A stretch of 64,000 nt of DNA from Deuterostichococcus epilithicus. Its lineage: Eukaryota > Chlorophyta > Trebouxiophyceae > Prasiolales > Stichococcaceae. Positions 59,941-64,000 of this stretch are shown here, piece by piece (position 1 is the stretch's first letter; each line of letters begins with the position of its first letter). The translations under genes were made by a program, and so were the position numbers. The notes beneath the pieces were generated by a model that was given only the letters and a program-made list of their open reading frames with translations, ran no database searches and was not told the origin of the DNA. The stretch spans positions 620,001 to 684,000 of the forward strand of contig JAVTLE010000005.1 in the NCBI GenBank assembly GCA_033439295.1, read 5' to 3'.

Positions 59941-60846
59941 GCTGCAGCCGGCTGTAGTTGGCCCCTGCAGTACTTGATAGTCCTGGGGCGGCACAGCTTT
60001 GGCGTTGCCGCCTTCGGTTGTGGGATCGACGCCAGTGCGCTCGTCTTTGCGTCAGTGCCGAGATGGGTCTTGTGATGGTTGCCTCACTGCAACCAAAACT
60101 GCATCGCCCTCCATGTATGTCATTCTTGCATGTCAGTGGGCTGATGTCAGTTACGAAATGGGCTGCATTGAGGGCATTGGGGAGACGCAAGGGAACGCTT
60201 GCGTTCTAGATATTCAGAGGGAGGCGGAGGGATTTCAGGGCCATCCATATTTGGGATCAGCATTCTTGCAGTTTCAGCGACGGTGTTTCTGCATCTGTAT
60301 CTGTTTGTGGCCGCGTCAAACATCAAGGAGGCAAGAACCAACGATCGACCACGAATATACCTTGTTCAACATGATGCAACAGCAGCCGCGTCTGGTCAAG
60401 CAGCTCGAGAGGATTCGAGATGTTGTTCACCTTCTGGAAAGTATATTAGGGTTCGGTAACAAACCAGTTGCACACTCCAAAATTGTGTAAACACCAGTGC
60501 CCAACCAACCGTCCGCCTACCTGGCTAGCGGAAGGGTCCAGCAAAAGCTACACCTGTTCTGTACTTGTTTAGTAAGAGTTGGGCCCGGGTCCAACCCTCC
60601 GCATCCAACTGGCGATACAATGACATCGCTGAACCACGCCACCATCGCCTTCAATGACGGCGCTCCGGCTGCCATCTTGGCACGACTGGCAGGGCGCTCA
60701 GTTGCCATTGTCGTTGTCGCCGCCGCCGGTCAGCTTTGTGACGCCTGCATCACAGCAAGCTCGGTCATGTGCCAAAACGCAAGTGAAGATGGGAAGAAAC
60801 CGAAAGGGATTGAACACCCGTCAGAAGCTATCTGTCAAACGTCCGG
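59941..60846. other. Convergent spacer, no gene seen
   Basis: About 900 bp lie between the TOPRIM gene stop and the last frame of the GT2 gene. The base composition is less GC-rich. Short frames on both strands have no motif. Confidence 0.5.
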
Positions 60847-63800
60847 TCACATGCATTCGCACTCTGCAAGACACCAGCAAACAGCATGCGGCGCACCATT
60901 GACGCCGTCTCGAATCCATCGCTTCACAGTTTGAATGAAGCCGATGTACGTTGGATTCTGTGCGGCACCGCCTGTGAACTGCTGCGGGTTGTACCCGGAC
61001 TGGCCCTGCAGGCAGGTGAGTCTGGCAGAACATAAGCTTTTACGAATTGCCTGCTGTGCAACTTTCCAACGCTGCAGTGGACCTTCGGACTGAGTGGCAC
61101 AGAAGCAAGTGCGATTGGTGGGCAGGGCACCACCAGGCACATTGGCAGGGGATTGAAAATTGCGGCAGGCCCGCCGCAAGAGGCTTGGCACCATGCAGGA
61201 TTAGTCAGCATGCCAAGAAGGGGAAGCAGCCACTTGCCTGGATCCACCAGACGAACCCTAACGATGCGATGACTGCCGCGGTCGAGACGATCATGGCGAG
61301 GAAGCACATGAAGGAAAGGATGTACTTCCGTCCGGCGATTGCATAGGTGAACAGCAGGATCGGCGGGATGGAGTTGTAGAGGCACCAGATGATGGAGATG
61401 AGCAGCGGGCTCACAATCACGGCGCCAGTGAAGACCTGCATCCGAGACCAATGTTGGTTTGGTTAGCACGGTGAGGTCAAAGCTGCAAGGCTGGAGTTGA
61501 AACAATATCGCGCACATCAACTACTGCGCTGCAGCATCATGCAAGTGGGCAGGGCAAGCCAGGTCAAACAAACGGCCCGTCTTCTCGTGCGCATGACACC
61601 CAGAAGCTCGAGGACAGGTCAGAGGCGGCACCTGGATGAGCGGTCAGGCCAAACCAGGTCAAACGCGCGGATCGTGTTCGTGTGAGCATAACACCTAGAA
61701 GCATGAGGACAGGTCAGAGGCGGCACCTGGATGAGCCCCACGGCGATGGTGATCATGTTGATGGTGAGCGTCAGGCCATGGATCCACATGTCCCGGAAAC
61801 CACTGTTTCCCACCTTGCTCCCACCCTGCAGCACAGAATTCTCCGGCTCGCTATGCAGTCCTGTTGATCCGGTGTGCAGCACAGCAGATGGCGGCTCGAG
61901 GCTGGCTGTGACATCCTGTGCCTCCGCCCCGCCGGGGCCGGGGTACGGCTGGGTGAAGCGATGGGCATTGTTTTGAAGCAGTGACCCCCCTGGCCTGTGT
62001 GGACACGCCTCTGGCGAACGCACGAGTACGGACAGCTGCGGGGGGAGACCCCCCTGAAGGTGTCGAGGTCCTCGCGACCCTGGTGAAATAACGGAATCAG
62101 AACTGGGATGAGGGTGACGCACGCAAAAACACGCAAAAAGACGAGGCGGAGGCGCACCTTGGCAGTGGCCTTGAAACTGATGCTGCCGCAGCAGCATGCT
62201 GCTGTGAAGGACCGCCACATGGCCTTCGCATACGTCCACCAGAACAGCTGGTTGGCCAGGCCCGCAAACCACAGCGCCGGCAGGTGCCTGCACACGGGAT
62301 TGGAGATGCGCATCAGAGCACTGTGCCACAGATGTCTGAGCTGGTAGTGCATACGCATCACACTGTAGGCGCACTGCGAAATTTCTTCCCCCCAGTGCCC
62401 AGCAGGGCACGCCTCTCATCCTTGCAGCCCTGTCAGCTTGGACACGTCCGCCTTGCGCACGGCTCCCCGGGCGTCAGGCTCCTAAAATTCTCCATTTCGA
62501 AACAAGGAGCTGTGTGGGTCTTGCTGCAGGTGCACAGGGTTGCGCGAGACCATTGTGCAGACAGTGTCTCACATGGGGTTTCTGAAGTAGTAGAGCACGC
62601 AGCAGTTGGCAACGATGTAGATGGTGGAGCCCAACGCCATCCAGAAGTTGACGATCATTGGGAAGACGCCCACCCAGATGGTGATGATGGGCACCTGCGC
62701 ATGAGGACAGTGCAGTTTCGCATGAGAGAGAAATGCCAACACTGCGAGTGAACTGGGCTGGAATGCCTCCAGCATCGCATATACGCAGATTCGCAGTCGA
62801 CAGGGGGCATCCAGACCCAAGCCATAGTTGAAAGGCTGCTGATGTCCACGAATGGCAGCAATCGTCATGCTTTTGACCGCAAGCATTTGTGTTCTCCCGG
62901 TGTTCACAAGTGTCAGTTCTAGGACGTCAAGCGCACCGCCATGAAGATGGGCGTGGTGACGGCATTGATGACATAGGACCAGACGCCCGAGACGTACAGC
63001 ATGCGCGACAGCCAGTCCAGCTTGGCACGGAACAGCGGGCAGTACTTGCGGTTCATGATGATCTGGAAGTGGCCCTGCAGCGATGCAGTCAAGCGACGTG
63101 TGAGTACACCAGCTCGGAGGGATGTCTTGGCCAGCGGACGTCAGTGGGAGCCATGGCAGCCGCGCCGAGGCTGTCTCCAGGCAAAAACTCCTCATGTCGG
63201 GCGACTAAATGCTGTGTGGACTGGCTGCGAGCTCGGCATCGCATCGCATATTCAGACGGTTCAGGACGACTGACACACCTTGGTCCAGCGGGAGCGCTGC
63301 TGGAAGCAGTTACGCACGCCGTCCGGCGCCTGCGGCGGAGTGAATGTTTTTCAGCACGTGAGTTCCAGCACAAACTCACAGCACAGTAATGCCACATACA
63401 AGACCGGCACAGCACGTTCCCCGAGCAGGCAGGCTGGGAGGCTGGCGGCAGCTCAGCGAGTCAGCGGCCGCGCCCGTTGCGCATCTGCCGGCAGGGTCGG
63501 CTGTTTCACTTCCGCCCACCTCGCCGACGGCGAGATACTGGTTGAGGTAGCGGCAGTGCCATCCGTTGCGCTTCATCTCCATGCCCAGCGCAAAGTCTTC
63601 CGTCAGTGTCCAGGTGGGCGTCCAGCCCGCCTCCTGGTACGCATTGGCGCGCACCATGAAGTTGGTGCCAGTGCAGGAGATGAAGTCCAGCGCGTCATAG
63701 CCTGCAGGAGGCAGAGGCAGGGTCTGAACGCTGAATGTGGGTTGAGTGGGTTGGGCGTTTTCCGCTCGAGGCCCGGTGAACATGTGGGTGGGAAGGGTCA

Positions 63801-64000
63801 CAGCCACGCGAGCCACAGCGGGGCGGGGCAAGCTCCAGCGGCTCTGTGTGGCGGCCTGGTCCAGGAGCCTGGTGTGCGTGAGTAGGGCGTTCGTCGGGCT
63901 TATGCAGGGTTGCAGCGATCAGACGACGCTACGACGATGGAGCTGCTGAGAGGGCGGCATGTCCGCAGAGAAGAGTCGTACCGGTCTGCATGTACTGCCA
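60847..64000 (-). CDS. Cellulose-synthase-like GT2 glycosyltransferase (C-terminal part)
   Basis: Processive beta-glycan synthase of the plasma membrane or Golgi; the 5' part lies beyond the window end. Exons: about 63702-63528 with DFISCTGTNFMVRANAYQEA and TWTLTEDFALGMEMK (the TED motif), about 63330-63283 with NCFQQRSRWTK (the QxxRW motif), 63076-62935 (GHFQIIMNRKYCPLFRAKLD, then membrane), 62692-62578 (VGVFPMIVNFWMALGSTIYI), about 62287-62158 (FWWTYAKAMWRSF, SISFKATAK), about 61957-61727 (DMWIHGLTLTINMITIAVGL), 61437-61238 (several membrane segments ending FVWWIQ), and a last exon from 61006 (GQSGYNPQQF). The WWIQ junction uses a GC donor. The end is uncertain: the frame stops at 60847 but a gtgcgc donor near 60905 could lead elsewhere. 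The polysaccharide made is unknown. Confidence 0.85.
61597..61641 (-). repeat. Intronic copy of a GT2 exon end with its donor
   Basis: About 43 bases spanning the donor (edge 61727) are repeated 95 bp into the intron (copy edge 61632) with about three mismatches, including CTCATCCAG|GTGCCGCC. Parts of the surrounding sequence (CCAGGTCAAAC) are also repeated, so the unit is roughly 95 bp. Confidence 0.9.

Noticed and set aside
1-64000. Transposons, virus-like elements, CRISPR arrays, rRNA
   Set aside because: No transposase, reverse transcriptase, capsid, regular spaced repeat array or rRNA core was recognised in any frame or on either strand.

Overview
The window is nuclear DNA from a GC-rich, intron-dense photosynthetic eukaryote, most likely a chlorophyte green alga (a trebouxiophyte is my best guess). 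The evidence is a plastid ClpR4, a plant-type SF1 carrying RRMs, a plant-type ABCG24/28 transporter, protein-only RNase P, an RNase M5-like TOPRIM protein, an expansin, and plant-type TTTAGGG telomere words scattered in introns. Introns are mostly GT-AG with crisp pyrimidine-rich acceptors, and at least five look like GC-AG. Single N calls lie mostly in very GC-rich exons. Gene models below were built by hand from reading frames, splice junctions and family motifs, so outer exon edges are approximate unless exact positions are given.

Layout: (1) 3' end of an unrecognised + gene, 120-561. (2) TFIIE beta, minus, 1736-4082. (3) plastid ClpR4, plus, 4904-7791. (4) a low-complexity protein, minus, 8335-9963, and upstream of it a few possible exons of an unidentified minus gene (10.27-10.95 kb). 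(5) branch-point binding protein SF1, minus, 11857-20238. (6) an ABCG24/28-type half transporter, plus, about 21142-33040. (7) PRORP, minus, 33719-38107. (8) an unrecognised disordered protein, minus, 38196-41161. (9) DNA polymerase kappa, plus, 41600-47348. (10) a secreted expansin with three C-terminal CBM1-like modules, plus, 47637-51328. (11) secreted trehalase GH37, minus, 52000-57295. (12) RNase M5-like TOPRIM protein, plus, 57951-59940. (13) the 3' part of a cellulose-synthase-like GT2 glycosyltransferase, minus, 60847 to beyond the window end. Most neighbours are divergent or convergent, with 0.3-1 kb spacers. No rRNA, tRNA, CRISPR, transposase or retroelement was recognised.

The most striking pattern is that many introns contain a diverged copy of the edge of the neighbouring exon, including the splice junction, 59-126 bp away. 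I count seven clear junctions in six recognised genes (TFIIE beta, ClpR4, SF1 twice, ABCG, PRORP, GT2), with two extra copies in ABCG, and a possible eighth case. Copies occur at both acceptor and donor sides, and the copy always lies on the intron side of the site that keeps the conserved protein. This suggests frequent short tandem duplications across splice junctions.

Protein-level oddities: PRORP keeps its catalytic aspartates but appears to have lost all four zinc ligands of the Arabidopsis enzyme. Pol kappa ends in an NZF finger plus a Pol-eta-like UBZ3 finger. SF1 has two U2AF-ligand motifs and two RRMs. Several near-perfect foldbacks sit in ABCG introns.
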